A program made the translations under genes and the position numbers. Below are positions 1 to 9,012 of a stretch of 64,000 nucleotides of DNA, in pieces. The stretch spans positions 5,537,001-5,601,000 of the forward strand of contig NZ_CP060298.1 of the NCBI RefSeq assembly GCF_014303395.1, in the 5' to 3' direction. Every line of letters starts with the position of its first letter. Position 1 is the first letter of the stretch. The notes under the pieces were generated by a model. It was given only the letters and a program-made list of their open reading frames with translations, made no database searches and was not told the DNA's origin. Source of the stretch: Nakamurella sp. PAMC28650. Its GTDB lineage: Bacteria > Actinomycetota > Actinomycetes > Mycobacteriales > Nakamurellaceae.

Positions 1-1224
1 GACGGCCACGATCAGCAGAGCGCCGACCAGGACGATCCACGGCCACTTCTTGGCCAGGACGGGTTCGATCCGGTGACTGGCCGGGCGGCGGCCGGTGCTG
101 TCCGGCCCGAAATCCATCGGCCGGACCTGGGTGGGGGGCGGGCCCGGCGGCGGGTAGATCGGCTGCCGGGGGTAGGAGGGCACCGGTTGGTAGGCCGGTT
201 GCTGCACCGTCGGGTGAGCCGGTGACCCGGCGGGGGCGGTAGCGGGAGCCGGCGGGTGGGCCCGGTCCTGGGCGGCGGCCACCTGCGTCCAGGTCGGGTG
301 CGGCGCCGACGGCACCCCGGGAGCGGGAGCGGCAGCGGGAGCGGCAGCAGGGGTGAATGCAGGGGCGCGACCGGCGGCGGGGTCGTCGTCCATAGAGGCG
401 ATCGCCCGCCGGGCCGCAGCGAGGAGGTCAGAGCTGCTGGGGTAGCGCAGTTCCGGGTCACCGGCCATCCCGCGCGCGATCACCCGGTCGATGGCCGGGG
501 GCAGGTTGGTCAGCGCCGACAGGGATGGGACCACACCGGAGAGATGCCCGGTGATGACGGCCCGGACGTCCCCGACGAACGGCGCCCGGCCGGCCAGCGC
601 GGTGAACAACATGCACGTCAGGGAGTACTCGTCGGATCGTGGGACCACCTCCTGCCCCCGCAGGTGCTCGGGCGACGCGTGGGTCGGTGAGCCCAGGAAA
701 TCGCCGGACGCCGTCTGATGACCGGTCGTGCCGCGCCTGGTCAGGCCGAAGTCGGCGAGGTAGACGTGCTCTTTGCCGACCGATTCGTTCCGGGTGACGA
801 GTACGTTGGCCGGCTTGACATCCAGATGCACCAAGCCCCTTTCGTGCAGCATGTCCAGCGCGGCCCCGACCTGGCCCAGCAGATTCATCACCCGCCGGAC
901 CGACATCGGTCCGGCGGCCAGTTCGCGGGCGAGGTCGGTGCCGTCCACGAGTCGCATGGCGATGAACAGGGCACCACCCTGCTCGCCGAAGTCGTAGAGC
1001 GGAACCACGTTGACGTGGTCGATGGCCGAGGCGGCCCTGGCCTCCTCGAGGAACCGGGCTCTGAACTCCGGATCGGTGGAGAGATTTTCGCTCATCACCT
1101 TGAGCGCCACCGCACGTTGCAGACGTTCGTCGACGGCGCGGTAGACCACGCTCATGCCGCCCCGGCCGATGACCTCGTGCACCACGTAGTGGCCCAGGCG
1201 TTGCCCGGTGAGGTCGACCGACAC
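1..1224 (-). CDS. Serine/threonine protein kinase, PknB-like, C-terminus cut by window edge
   Basis: Membrane-anchored Hanks-type kinase. Read from the GTG at 1224 (an in-frame TAG lies four codons upstream), the product has a glycine loop GRGGMSVVY, the ATP lysine in VALKVM, a catalytic loop VHLDVKPANVLV, DFG in LADFGLTR and an SPEH activation-segment end. After about residue 270 comes a long Pro/Ala-rich juxtamembrane linker. A hydrophobic segment (WPWIVLVGALLIVAV) runs into the window edge, so any extracellular sensor domain is outside. The catalytic loop reads HLD where most kinases have HRD: the Asp, Lys and Asn are kept but the Arg is Leu. That may change how activation-loop phosphorylation is sensed. 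The kinase class is clear; its substrate is unknown. It is divergent from the Mur ligase gene. Confidence 0.9.
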   Translation of the reverse strand, partial: MSVDLTGQRLGHYVVHEVIGRGGMSVVYRAVDERLQRAVALKVMSENLSTDPEFRARFLEEARAASAIDHVNVVPLYDFGEQGGALFIAMRLVDGTDLARELAAGPMSVRRVMNLLGQVGAALDMLHERGLVHLDVKPANVLVTRNESVGKEHVYLADFGLTRRGTTGHQTASGDFLGSPTHASPEHLRGQEVVPRSDEYSLTCMLFTALAGRAPFVGDVRAVITGHLSGVVPSLSALTNLPPAIDRVIARGMAGDPELRYPSSSDLLAAARRAIASMDDDPAAGRAPAFTPAAAPAAAPAPGVPSAPHPTWTQVAAAQDRAHPPAPATAPAGSPAHPTVQQPAYQPVPSYPRQPIYPPPGPPPTQVRPMDFGPDSTGRRPASHRIEPVLAKKWPWIVLVGALLIVAV

Positions 1225-1292
1225 AGCCCAACCCTAGAGGTCGCAGTCCTTCCGAAGGGCGGCTTCGCGAACGCGACCCGCCTTCGGCTCGC

Positions 1293-1356
1293 CGGGTGCC
1301 GTGTTCAACGGGTGCCGTGTCCACCGGGTGCCTTGCTCACCGGGTGCCTCGTACGG
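1293..1356. repeat. Four 16-bp tandem repeats in the kinase/Mur-ligase intergenic region
   Basis: Four head-to-tail 16-bp units beginning CGGGTGCC (1293, 1309, 1325, 1341), the last diverged. They sit between the divergent kinase and Mur ligase genes, 62 bp before the ligase ATG. No function is evident; slippage-prone spacer or a promoter-proximal array are both possible. Confidence 0.7.
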
Positions 1357-1417
1357 CGCGCGCTCCAGGGGCCAGGACCGGCCAGGCCCCGCCGGCCGCG
1401 GTCGTAGGGTTCATTTC

Positions 1418-3115
1418 ATGGACGAACCGCTCACCGTTCCCCTGGAACTCCGGGTGCTCACCGGACCGAATCTCTACTTCCCGCGGCCGGCCGTGAAGCT
1501 CACTCTCGACGCTCGCGGGGTGATGGAGGCCGACCCCGCCACCGTCGTGGGATGGCAACGGGCGCTGCGTGTGCGGAGCACCTCGGTCGGGATGGCGGAT
1601 TCTCCGGCCCGCTCCGAAGCGGCCGCCGAACTGGCCGCGGCGGTGGTGCGGCGCAGCGGCGGTGCGATCAACACCCGGGTGCCCGCCGTGGCGCGCGGTG
1701 GTGACGACCGGACGGTGGTGGTGGCCTTCCCCTTCCGCCGCCGCGGCGTCGCCGAACACTTCGGGGACGCGGTGGCGGTCGCCTTCGAGCGGATCACCCG
1801 CGAGGGCGCCGACCCGGCGGAGGCCATCGCCGAGGTCGGCTCGGCCATGGTCGGCGTCGAGCCGGGCGAGATCGTCCGGCCGTTGCGTCCCGGCGTACCG
1901 GTCATCGCCGTCACCGGTACGAACGGCAAGACGACCACCACGCGGCTGATCTCCCATCTGATGCAGGCCGACGGACGGGTCCCCGGTTGGTCGTCGACCG
2001 ACGGCATCGTCATCGACGGGGTCGAGGTCGAAACGGGTGACTGGTCCGGTCCCGGGGGCGCGGCGCGCGTGTTGGCGGACCCCTCCGTGACGGTGGCCGT
2101 CACCGAGACGGCCCGCGGCGGAATCCTTCTGCGCGGGGTCGGCACCGCGGCGAACGACGTGTCGGTGGTGACGAACATCAGCGCCGATCATCTCGGACTG
2201 CTCGGCGTGCACACCGTGGAGCAGCTCGCCGAGGTGAAGTCGGTCGTCGCCAGGATCACCAAGCCCAGCGGCTGGACGGTGCTCAACGCGGACGACCCGT
2301 TGGTCCGGCAGATGCGGCTGGTGTCGAGGGCGCGGCCGTGGTTCTACTCCCCGGACCCTGAGAACCCCTATCTGGACGAGGCTCTCGAAGCCGGCGGCAA
2401 GGCGATCACCGTCATCGACGGTGAGATCGTGGTGCTGAGCCGCGGTCTCGACCCGACCAGGGTCCTCCCGGTCGCGCAGGTGCCGCTGACCCTGGCCGGG
2501 ACGTCCCGGGTGAACGTCTCCAACGTGCTGGCCGCCACGGCGGCCGCCCTTGGCGTCGGCGCCTCCCTCGACGCGGTGCGGGCGGGCTTGCGGTCGTTCA
2601 CCTCGGGGGCGCAGCACAACGCCGGGCGGCTCAACGTGTATCTGGTCGACAACCTCGCCGTGGTATTGGATCTCGCGCACAACGAGGCGTCTCTGGAATC
2701 CTTGCTGGAGGTGGCGTCCGCGCTGCGGCTTCCCGGTGGCTCGCTGTCCGTCGTGGTGGGCACGGCTGGTGACCGCACCGACGAGGCCATCCACGCCATG
2801 GGCGAGATGGCTGCCGTCGCCTCCGACCTCGTGGTGATCGCGGGCCGGACCAAGTACCTGCGCGGGCGGGAACCCGGCGAGATGGAGGAGCTCTGGCGTA
2901 CCGGCGCGGCGGAGGCGGGTGTGCTGGCGGTCATCGAGAGGCCCGATGAGCTCGCCTCTCTCGTCTACCTGCTGGATCTGGGACTGGTGGACGGGTCGTC
3001 GATCGCGGTGTGCGCACTGGAACAGCGGGCCGAGATGGCGGCCGAGATCCTGGACCGGGGCGGCAGCCCGGCGACTGCCGACCAGATCGCCACCCGGGTC
3101 GCCGCCTCCGCCTGA
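1418..3115 (+). CDS. CphA-like Mur ligase lacking the ATP-grasp domain
   Basis: 565-aa protein. Residues 1-30 (ELRVLTGPNLYFPRP) match the start of the nearby cyanophycin synthetase (ELRVYRGPNYYSYEP). The block around residues 105-130 also aligns with the end of the CphA N-domain. From about residue 160 it is a Mur ligase: P-loop GTNGKTTTTR, ETARGGILLRG, NISADHLGLLG, VLNADDPLV, LDLAHNEASLES and a C-terminal domain. The whole central ATP-grasp module of CphA is missing, as is the N-domain GHVTEH segment. In CphA the Mur module adds arginine to aspartate side chains (established). This protein could ligate an amino acid to a polymer made by CphA, or make a different product (inference). ATG 1418 is chosen because similarity begins just after it; an upstream in-frame extension lies in repeats. 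Confidence 0.85.
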   Translation: MDEPLTVPLELRVLTGPNLYFPRPAVKLTLDARGVMEADPATVVGWQRALRVRSTSVGMADSPARSEAAAELAAAVVRRSGGAINTRVPAVARGGDDRTVVVAFPFRRRGVAEHFGDAVAVAFERITREGADPAEAIAEVGSAMVGVEPGEIVRPLRPGVPVIAVTGTNGKTTTTRLISHLMQADGRVPGWSSTDGIVIDGVEVETGDWSGPGGAARVLADPSVTVAVTETARGGILLRGVGTAANDVSVVTNISADHLGLLGVHTVEQLAEVKSVVARITKPSGWTVLNADDPLVRQMRLVSRARPWFYSPDPENPYLDEALEAGGKAITVIDGEIVVLSRGLDPTRVLPVAQVPLTLAGTSRVNVSNVLAATAAALGVGASLDAVRAGLRSFTSGAQHNAGRLNVYLVDNLAVVLDLAHNEASLESLLEVASALRLPGGSLSVVVGTAGDRTDEAIHAMGEMAAVASDLVVIAGRTKYLRGREPGEMEELWRTGAAEAGVLAVIERPDELASLVYLLDLGLVDGSSIAVCALEQRAEMAAEILDRGGSPATADQIATRVAASA

Positions 3116-3179
3116 CCCCCGCCTGCCCCCCGCCTTACCTCCGCCCGCCCCCGCCTGCCCCCCGCCTGCCCCCGCCTGT
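3107..3179. repeat. C-rich low-complexity repeat at the 3' end of the Mur ligase gene
   Basis: Imperfect repeats of a CCCCCGCCTGC unit start inside the last codons of the Mur ligase and run through its TGA. The rest of the gap up to moeA shows nothing else I can name. Confidence 0.6.
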
Positions 3180-3341
3180 TCTTCCCGGCGTCCTACCTCC
3201 GGCGCATACCACTCTTCCCGGCGCGTCCACCGGTGCCCATCCAGCTCCGAAATGGTCGCAGAACGGTCACTTCCGTATGCGCGGCGCGGTGTTCGTACCG
3301 GACTGGGCGGGAAGAACACCGGGATCGGGCAGGATGGGGCG

Positions 3342-4526
3342 ATGCGCTCCGTCGAAGAACACGCCAAGGTCGTCAGCGGTCTCCTGTCCCCCAGCCCGGC
3401 CGTCGTCGTCGACCTCTCGGAAGCGGCGGGCCTGGTCCTCGCGCACGACCTGATCGCGCCCATCGATCTGCCACCGTTCCCCAACTCCGCCATGGACGGG
3501 TACGCGGTCCGCGCCGCGGACCTCACCCGGTTCCCGATCACCCTGCCGGTCTCGCAGGACATCCCGGCCGGCCGCCAGGACACCGGCCCGCTCGCCCCGG
3601 GTACCGCCGCGCGGATCATGACCGGGGCCCCGATGCCGTCCGGCGCCGACACCATCGTCCAGGTCGAGAAGACCGACGGTGGAACCGAAACCGTGCGGAT
3701 CGACGACGCCCCACCGGCGGGTGTGCACGTCCGCACCACCGGTGAGGACGTGCGGAACGGCGCCGTCGTGCTGAAGGCCGGCACCGTCATCGCCGGCCCG
3801 CAGATCGGGGTGGCCGCCGCCCTCGGGTTCGCCTCGCTCCCGGTCCGCAGGCCACTGGAGGTGCTGGTGCTCTCCACCGGTAGCGAACTCGTCACCCCGG
3901 GGCTGCCCCTGGGTCCCGGCCAGATCTACGAGTCCAACTCCTACATGCTGGCCTCGGCCATCACCGCCGCCGGCGCCCACGCGACGATCGCCCACTTCGT
4001 CGCGGACGACGTCGCGGAATTCCGCGCGCGGCTGTCGGCCGCCACGGCAGGAATCGATCTGATCGTCACCTCCGGTGGGGTCTCCGCCGGTGCCTACGAA
4101 GTGGTCAAGGATGCACTGACCGGCCAGGGCGTCGAGTTCGCCAAGGTCGCCATGCAGCCGGGAATGCCCCAGGGCGCAGGGCATTTCGGCTCGATCCCGA
4201 TGGTCACGCTGCCCGGCAACCCGGTCAGTTCCTACGTGTCGTTCGAGGTGTTCCTTCGCCCGGCCATCCGGGCCGCCATGGGCTATCACCAGCTGACCCG
4301 GCCCGCTCTGCGGCTGCCGTTGTCCCGCCCGGTCGAGTCGCCGGCCGGCAAGCGCCAGTTCCGGCGTGGGGTGCTCGACGCGGGAGCCGGGACCGTGGCG
4401 CCGTGGGGCGGCCCCGGCTCCCATCTGCTGTCCTGGCTGGCCGGAGCGGACGCGATGATCGTCATCGAACCCGACGTGACATCGCTCGCCGCGGGTGACC
4501 ACGTCGAGGTCTGGCTCCTCGGCTGA
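3342..4526 (+). CDS. moeA: Molybdopterin molybdotransferase MoeA
   Basis: 394-aa enzyme that inserts molybdate into adenylated molybdopterin to form molybdenum cofactor. Visible family marks: PPFPNSAMDGYAVR near residue 45, the IMTGAPMP segment, GEDVRNGAVVLKAGT, STGSELV, the Mo-binding GGVSAGAYE block, and PGNPVSSYVSFEVF near residue 290. Length is normal for bacterial MoeA. The ATG at 3342 is the first in-frame start matching the family N-terminus. A small DUF6457-type protein follows 44 bp downstream on the same strand. In mycobacteria moeA2 lies next to psd and pssA; here the cyanophycin genes sit between them. Confidence 0.93.
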   Translation: MRSVEEHAKVVSGLLSPSPAVVVDLSEAAGLVLAHDLIAPIDLPPFPNSAMDGYAVRAADLTRFPITLPVSQDIPAGRQDTGPLAPGTAARIMTGAPMPSGADTIVQVEKTDGGTETVRIDDAPPAGVHVRTTGEDVRNGAVVLKAGTVIAGPQIGVAAALGFASLPVRRPLEVLVLSTGSELVTPGLPLGPGQIYESNSYMLASAITAAGAHATIAHFVADDVAEFRARLSAATAGIDLIVTSGGVSAGAYEVVKDALTGQGVEFAKVAMQPGMPQGAGHFGSIPMVTLPGNPVSSYVSFEVFLRPAIRAAMGYHQLTRPALRLPLSRPVESPAGKRQFRRGVLDAGAGTVAPWGGPGSHLLSWLAGADAMIVIEPDVTSLAAGDHVEVWLLG

Positions 4527-4570
4527 TCCTGGGGGCCCGCACGCGCGGGGGGTCGACTAGCTTGAAACCC

Positions 4571-4834
4571 ATGAGCACTCTCGAGGACTGGCTGACCGAT
4601 GCCTCCGCAGCACTCTCGCTACCACCCGGCCTGGTCACCGAACAGGTCCGTGACGACCTGCTGGACCTGACCAGGGACATCGCGCACAACGTCGCCCGCA
4701 TCGCCGGGCCACTGACCTGCTACCTGGTCGGCATGGCCGTCGTGAACGGGGCCGACCCGGCGGCCGCGGTGGCGCAGCTGAAGCGACTCATCGAGCAACG
4801 GGAGCCGTCGCCGGAGGCGAAACCGACCGCCTGA
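4571..4834 (+). CDS. Small DUF6457-type protein
   Basis: 87-aa acidic helical protein (MSTLEDWLTDASAAL...). It resembles the small DUF6457 proteins often encoded beside or fused to molybdenum-cofactor genes in actinobacteria; I recognise the pattern (WL, ALxL, LLDLxRDIAHNVARIAGPLTCYLVG) but assign no activity. It lies 44 bp after moeA on the same strand, so co-transcription is likely. It is convergent with cphA, whose stop is 29 bp away. There are no membrane segments. Confidence 0.75.
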   Translation: MSTLEDWLTDASAALSLPPGLVTEQVRDDLLDLTRDIAHNVARIAGPLTCYLVGMAVVNGADPAAAVAQLKRLIEQREPSPEAKPTA

Positions 4835-4863
4835 CATCCCGGCCCGTCATCCCGGCCGAGCGA

Positions 4864-7671
4864 TCAGTCCCGGGTGAACTCCTCCTCCGCGCCGGCCTGG
4901 GCCACGTTGCCGATGGTCTGCAACTGATCCCAGACCGCGCGGGCCCGGTCGACGCACAGGACGACCAGGTCGCCGGCGTTGGCGCGCTCGATACCCACGG
5001 TGGTGGCATCGATCTCGTCCAGCACCACCTCGATCTCCTTGACCCGCGCACCTTCGGCCTGTGATTGCTGCGCTCCCTCGACGATCAGCGCGGCGGTCTC
5101 GCCGGGCGAGCGTCCGCGGAGCCGCTCGTCCTCGCGGACGATGATGCGGTCGAAGTGCTTCCCGGCCTGGTACCCGAGGTCGACCATGTCCTGATCACGG
5201 CGGTCGCCGGCGGTGGCGACCACGCCGATCCGTTGCGGCCGTTCGATGTTCGACAACCCGCCGCCGGTGGCGTCCTCGAAGAAGCGATCCACGAAGGCGC
5301 CCAGCGCGATCATCGCCGGAGCGTTGTGGCAGTAGTCGACGATCACCTTCACGCCGCGCACCTCGGTCAGATTCATCCGGCCGGGAGCCTGGTAGAAGGA
5401 CGAGGTGAAAGATCGCAGTCCGGCCCGGATGTCGTGCAGGTGTGCCCCCGCACAGTAGGCTGCGGCCGCGGCGGCCATGGCATTCTGGACGTTGAAGATC
5501 GCCTTGCCGCCGAAGGTGACCGGCAGCAGATGCGTGTAGGCCAGGGGCATCCGGCGACGGCCGTGCACCAGCACGATCTGGTCGCCCAGCTCCCCCTTCT
5601 CCAGGATGATCGCCTTGCCGCCGCGGCGGCAGTGATCGGCGATCATCCGATTGTTCGGCCTGATGGAGAACCAGACGATCTCCCCGGAGCAGGCCCTGCG
5701 CATCTGGGCCACCAGTTCGTCGTCGGCGTTCAGCACCGCTGCCCCGTTCTTCGGCACCGCCTCGACGATCACCTGCTTGACCTTGGCGAGCTGCTCGACC
5801 GAGTTGATGCCGCGCAGACCGAGGTGGTCGGGCGCGACGTTCAGTACCACGGCAACGTCATTGCGGGTGTACCCCAGGCCTTCCCGGAGGATGCCACCGC
5901 GTGCCACCTCGAACACCGCGAAGTCCACACGGGGATTCTGCAGCACCATCCTGGCCGAGCGGGGCCCGGAGGCGTCCGAGCGGATCACCAGTCGGTCGTC
6001 GATGACCACGCCGTCGGTGGAGGTCATCCCGACCTTCCGGCCGATGCCCTTGAAGATGTGCGCGATCATCCGGCTCGTGGTGGTCTTGCCGTTGGTGCCG
6101 GTGACCGCGACGATCGGGATCCGTGATGCGGTCCCCGGTGGGAACAGCAGGTCCACCACCGGTTTTGCCACGTACTGGGGCTCGCCGATGGTGGGGTGCG
6201 TGTGCATCCGGAACCCCGGCGCCGCGTTGACCTCGCAGATGGCACCGCCGGTCTCGCGGACCGGTTGGGTGATGTCAGGGCAGAGGAAGTCGATGCCGGC
6301 GATGTCCAGGCCGACGACACGCGCTGCCTCCTCTGCGATGTCGACGTTGTCCGGATGCGCCTCGAAGGTCCGGTCGATCGAGATGCCGCCGGTGGACATG
6401 TTTCCGGTCAGGGCCAGCTTGACCATCTCACCCGGGGGCGGGACGTCGTCCATCTCGAACCCCTGGGCCCGGACGAGTTCCACCGCCGAATCGGTGACTT
6501 CGATGCGGGTCAGCACCTTCTCGTGGCCGACCCCGCGGCGCGGGTCCGAGTTGGTGATCGCCACGAGTTCGGCCACGCTGTTCTTCCCGTCGCCGAGGAC
6601 GTGGGCCGGCATCCGTTCGGCGATGGCGACCATGTTGCCGCCGACCACGAGCACCCGGTAGTCCTTGCCGGTGATGAACGACTCGACCAGGACGTCGCCG
6701 CGCCGGGACTGGTCGTAGGCCTCCTCGAACGCCGCGCGCACCTCCTCCTCGGAGTTCAGGTTGATCGCCACGCCGCGGCCGTGGTTGCCATCGAGCGGCT
6801 TGAGCACCACCGGGTACCCGATCCGTTTCGCCATCCGGACCGCGTCGTCCGCGCGGCCGACCACCTCGGAGGTGGGGACCGGGAGACCGGCAGCGGCCAG
6901 CAGCCGGTTCGTCAGTTCCTTGTCGGAGGCGATGTCCACCGCCAGCGAACCCGTCATCGATGTCATCGTGGCTCGAATCCGTTGCTGCAGCACGCCGTGT
7001 CCGAGCTGGACCAGTGAGCCGGAATTGAGCCGCTGCCAGGGGATGTCGCGGCTGATGGCCTCCTCCAGGATGGCCTGGGTCGATGGCCCGAACGCCACCC
7101 GCTGGCTGGTCCGCAGGAAGGCCTCGTGCGCGGTGGTGAAGTCGAATTCGGTGTCGACGGGCGACCGCCCCTGCACCTCGGAATCCGCGTCGCTGACGCT
7201 GATCAGGTGGTTGACGAGCTTGACGGCCAGCCGGCCGGCCATCGTCGCGACCGTCTCGTCCAGGTACCCGAAGATGACGTTGTAGATCCCCCGCTCGCCG
7301 GTCGAGCGGGTCTTGCCGCGCGTCATCTCCTGACCTGCTGTGCGTTGCAGTTCCAGGGCGACGTGTTCGGTGACGTGACCGGTCCAGGTTCCCTCCACCA
7401 GCCGCTCCACGAAGCCGCCGTCGTGTCCTCGCGAGCACTGGTGGTCGTGCAGGCCGGGCAGCAGCGCCATCAACTGCTCGGTGAACCCCGGCAGCATGTC
7501 GGTCGGCGCGTCCTCGAGAGCTCCGATGTCCACGACCATGTGGATCGACGGCTCGTAGGAGTAGTAGTTGGGGCCCCGGTAGACCCGCAACTCCTTGATC
7601 GTGATCGCACGCTGCTGCTCGTGGGGAGGCTGGTCGGGGGAGGCGGATTCGGGCGATGAGGACGTGGTCAT
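4864..7671 (-). CDS. cphA: Cyanophycin synthetase CphA
   Basis: 935-aa enzyme that polymerises Asp and Arg into cyanophycin (multi-L-arginyl-poly-L-aspartate) without a ribosome. Domain order: N-domain about 20-165 (ELRVYRGPNYYSYEP, GHVTEHVALELQ), ATP-grasp about 215-485 (VLKPLDGNHGRGVAINL, ICEVNAAPGFRMH), Mur ligase from about 495 with P-loop VTGTNGKTTTSR near 520, NVAPDHLGLRG and VDYCHNAPAM. Length is slightly above the usual 870-900 because of a Ser/Pro-rich N-terminal tail. All three modules look intact. It is transcribed after cyanophycinase with a 99-bp gap, suggesting a cphB-cphA unit for nitrogen storage and mobilisation. Confidence 0.95.
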   Translation of the reverse strand: MTTSSSPESASPDQPPHEQQRAITIKELRVYRGPNYYSYEPSIHMVVDIGALEDAPTDMLPGFTEQLMALLPGLHDHQCSRGHDGGFVERLVEGTWTGHVTEHVALELQRTAGQEMTRGKTRSTGERGIYNVIFGYLDETVATMAGRLAVKLVNHLISVSDADSEVQGRSPVDTEFDFTTAHEAFLRTSQRVAFGPSTQAILEEAISRDIPWQRLNSGSLVQLGHGVLQQRIRATMTSMTGSLAVDIASDKELTNRLLAAAGLPVPTSEVVGRADDAVRMAKRIGYPVVLKPLDGNHGRGVAINLNSEEEVRAAFEEAYDQSRRGDVLVESFITGKDYRVLVVGGNMVAIAERMPAHVLGDGKNSVAELVAITNSDPRRGVGHEKVLTRIEVTDSAVELVRAQGFEMDDVPPPGEMVKLALTGNMSTGGISIDRTFEAHPDNVDIAEEAARVVGLDIAGIDFLCPDITQPVRETGGAICEVNAAPGFRMHTHPTIGEPQYVAKPVVDLLFPPGTASRIPIVAVTGTNGKTTTSRMIAHIFKGIGRKVGMTSTDGVVIDDRLVIRSDASGPRSARMVLQNPRVDFAVFEVARGGILREGLGYTRNDVAVVLNVAPDHLGLRGINSVEQLAKVKQVIVEAVPKNGAAVLNADDELVAQMRRACSGEIVWFSIRPNNRMIADHCRRGGKAIILEKGELGDQIVLVHGRRRMPLAYTHLLPVTFGGKAIFNVQNAMAAAAAAYCAGAHLHDIRAGLRSFTSSFYQAPGRMNLTEVRGVKVIVDYCHNAPAMIALGAFVDRFFEDATGGGLSNIERPQRIGVVATAGDRRDQDMVDLGYQAGKHFDRIIVREDERLRGRSPGETAALIVEGAQQSQAEGARVKEIEVVLDEIDATTVGIERANAGDLVVLCVDRARAVWDQLQTIGNVAQAGAEEEFTRD

Positions 7672-7770
7672 CTGGAGCCTTTCGCAGTGCGGCCGCGCCG
7701 GCGGGAGATCCCATGATCATGGCCTACCCGGTCACCCGCGGTGAAGGGCCCCGCGGCCAGGTCATGTCCG

Positions 7771-8736
7771 CTACGTGGAGGCCGGACGCCGGCGCAACTC
7801 TGCCGTGGTGGTGTGCGCCCCCTCTGCCGCGATTCGCCTGGTCCGGGGTCTCGAGTCCTGCGGCACGTCGGCCAGGGTGGCGATCCTCGGAGGTTCCAGC
7901 TCCGGGGTCAGTCCCGGCGCCGACAGCAGCACCCGTTCGTTCAGGTCGAAGACCGCGCCGCGGGGCAGGGTGTGCAGCTTCAGCCCGGACATCATCAGGG
8001 GTTGCGTCCCGGTCGCGGTGTAGGCCGTGGTGACCACGTCGGCCCCGTCGACGATGGTGACCACCCCCCTGCCCTTGACCTTCAGCCGCCCGGCCGCCGA
8101 GACGATGGCCGCGGTGTCCTCGTCGATCCCCACCCCCAGCTGCGCCGGATTCGCCGCGACCAGGGCCAGCAGGCGTCCGAACCTGTTGCGCTGGGTGAAG
8201 TGCTGGTCGACGATGATCCCGGACAGCAGCCCCAGACCCTGCGAGACCTGGCCGACCCGGAACTTCGGGGTCGAGCCGCCACTGCCGAACGAAACCATGT
8301 GCTCCGAGCAGATGCTGGCACCGGCCGACGTCCCCGCGACGACCGCTCCGCGCGCGTGGGCCGTCCGGATGGCCTCGCCCAGTGGCGTGCCGACGATGAC
8401 GGTGGCCAGCTTCGTCTGGTTGCCGCCCGTCATGAAGACGGCCGTCGCACGGTCGACCGCGGCCGCCAGCGCCCCGTCGCCAGCCTGCTCGCGGTTCTCC
8501 GGGCGGATGCCGACGACATCGGAGACACCGAGGCCGGCGAACAGCTGGAGGTAGGCGTGCGTGATCTCGTCGCCCAGCGAGGACGCGGTGGAGATGACCA
8601 CCACCCGCGCCGCGCTCCCGCCGGCCAGCCGGATCACCTCGCGCAGGATCGTCATGCGCCCGATCTTGTCCTCGGCGCCGCCGATGGGCATGACGATGCC
8701 CGGTCCGGGAGACTGATCCGACCGTGCCTGATTCAT
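7771..8736 (-). CDS. cphB: Cyanophycinase (peptidase S51)
   Basis: 321-aa serine hydrolase that cleaves cyanophycin to beta-Asp-Arg dipeptides. Marks: IMPIGGAEDK near the start, VFMTGGNQTKL, the nucleophile elbow GTSAGAS (Ser near residue 140), and VDQHFTQRNRFGRLL, all typical of family S51. ATG 8736 (MNQARSDQ) fits; a longer frame upstream lacks family similarity. The gene is upstream of and co-oriented with cphA, so synthesis and breakdown of the polymer are probably expressed together. The C-terminal 20 residues are Arg-rich and outside the catalytic core. Confidence 0.93.
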   Translation of the reverse strand: MNQARSDQSPGPGIVMPIGGAEDKIGRMTILREVIRLAGGSAARVVVISTASSLGDEITHAYLQLFAGLGVSDVVGIRPENREQAGDGALAAAVDRATAVFMTGGNQTKLATVIVGTPLGEAIRTAHARGAVVAGTSAGASICSEHMVSFGSGGSTPKFRVGQVSQGLGLLSGIIVDQHFTQRNRFGRLLALVAANPAQLGVGIDEDTAAIVSAAGRLKVKGRGVVTIVDGADVVTTAYTATGTQPLMMSGLKLHTLPRGAVFDLNERVLLSAPGLTPELEPPRIATLADVPQDSRPRTRRIAAEGAHTTTAELRRRPAST

Positions 8737-9012
8737 GAAGTGAACGGTATAGGCCACACCCGCGCGCCTCCGAATTCGGCGGTCGGCCCCGAGCAGGCCA
8801 CGGTGATGTCCACCGGCCGGGGCGCACAGCCCGAGGCGCACAGCCCGAGGCGCACGGACGAATTCGCCGGGCAACTCCGATAACGTGTCACGGTATCGAT
8901 CGCACTGATCGGCGCGTGCCCTGCGCGCCACGGGGACAGCGGTGTCGTGCGTGCCCCGCAGCGAACCCGGGACGAGTCCGTGCAACCGCAGAAAGAGCAG
9001 GCGAACAACTCG

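Noticed and set aside
1337-3895. 852-aa open frame on the minus strand across the Mur ligase and moeA
   Set aside because: Antisense shadow in GC-rich DNA; Arg/Gly/His-rich with no domain, while the plus-strand frames have clear family motifs.
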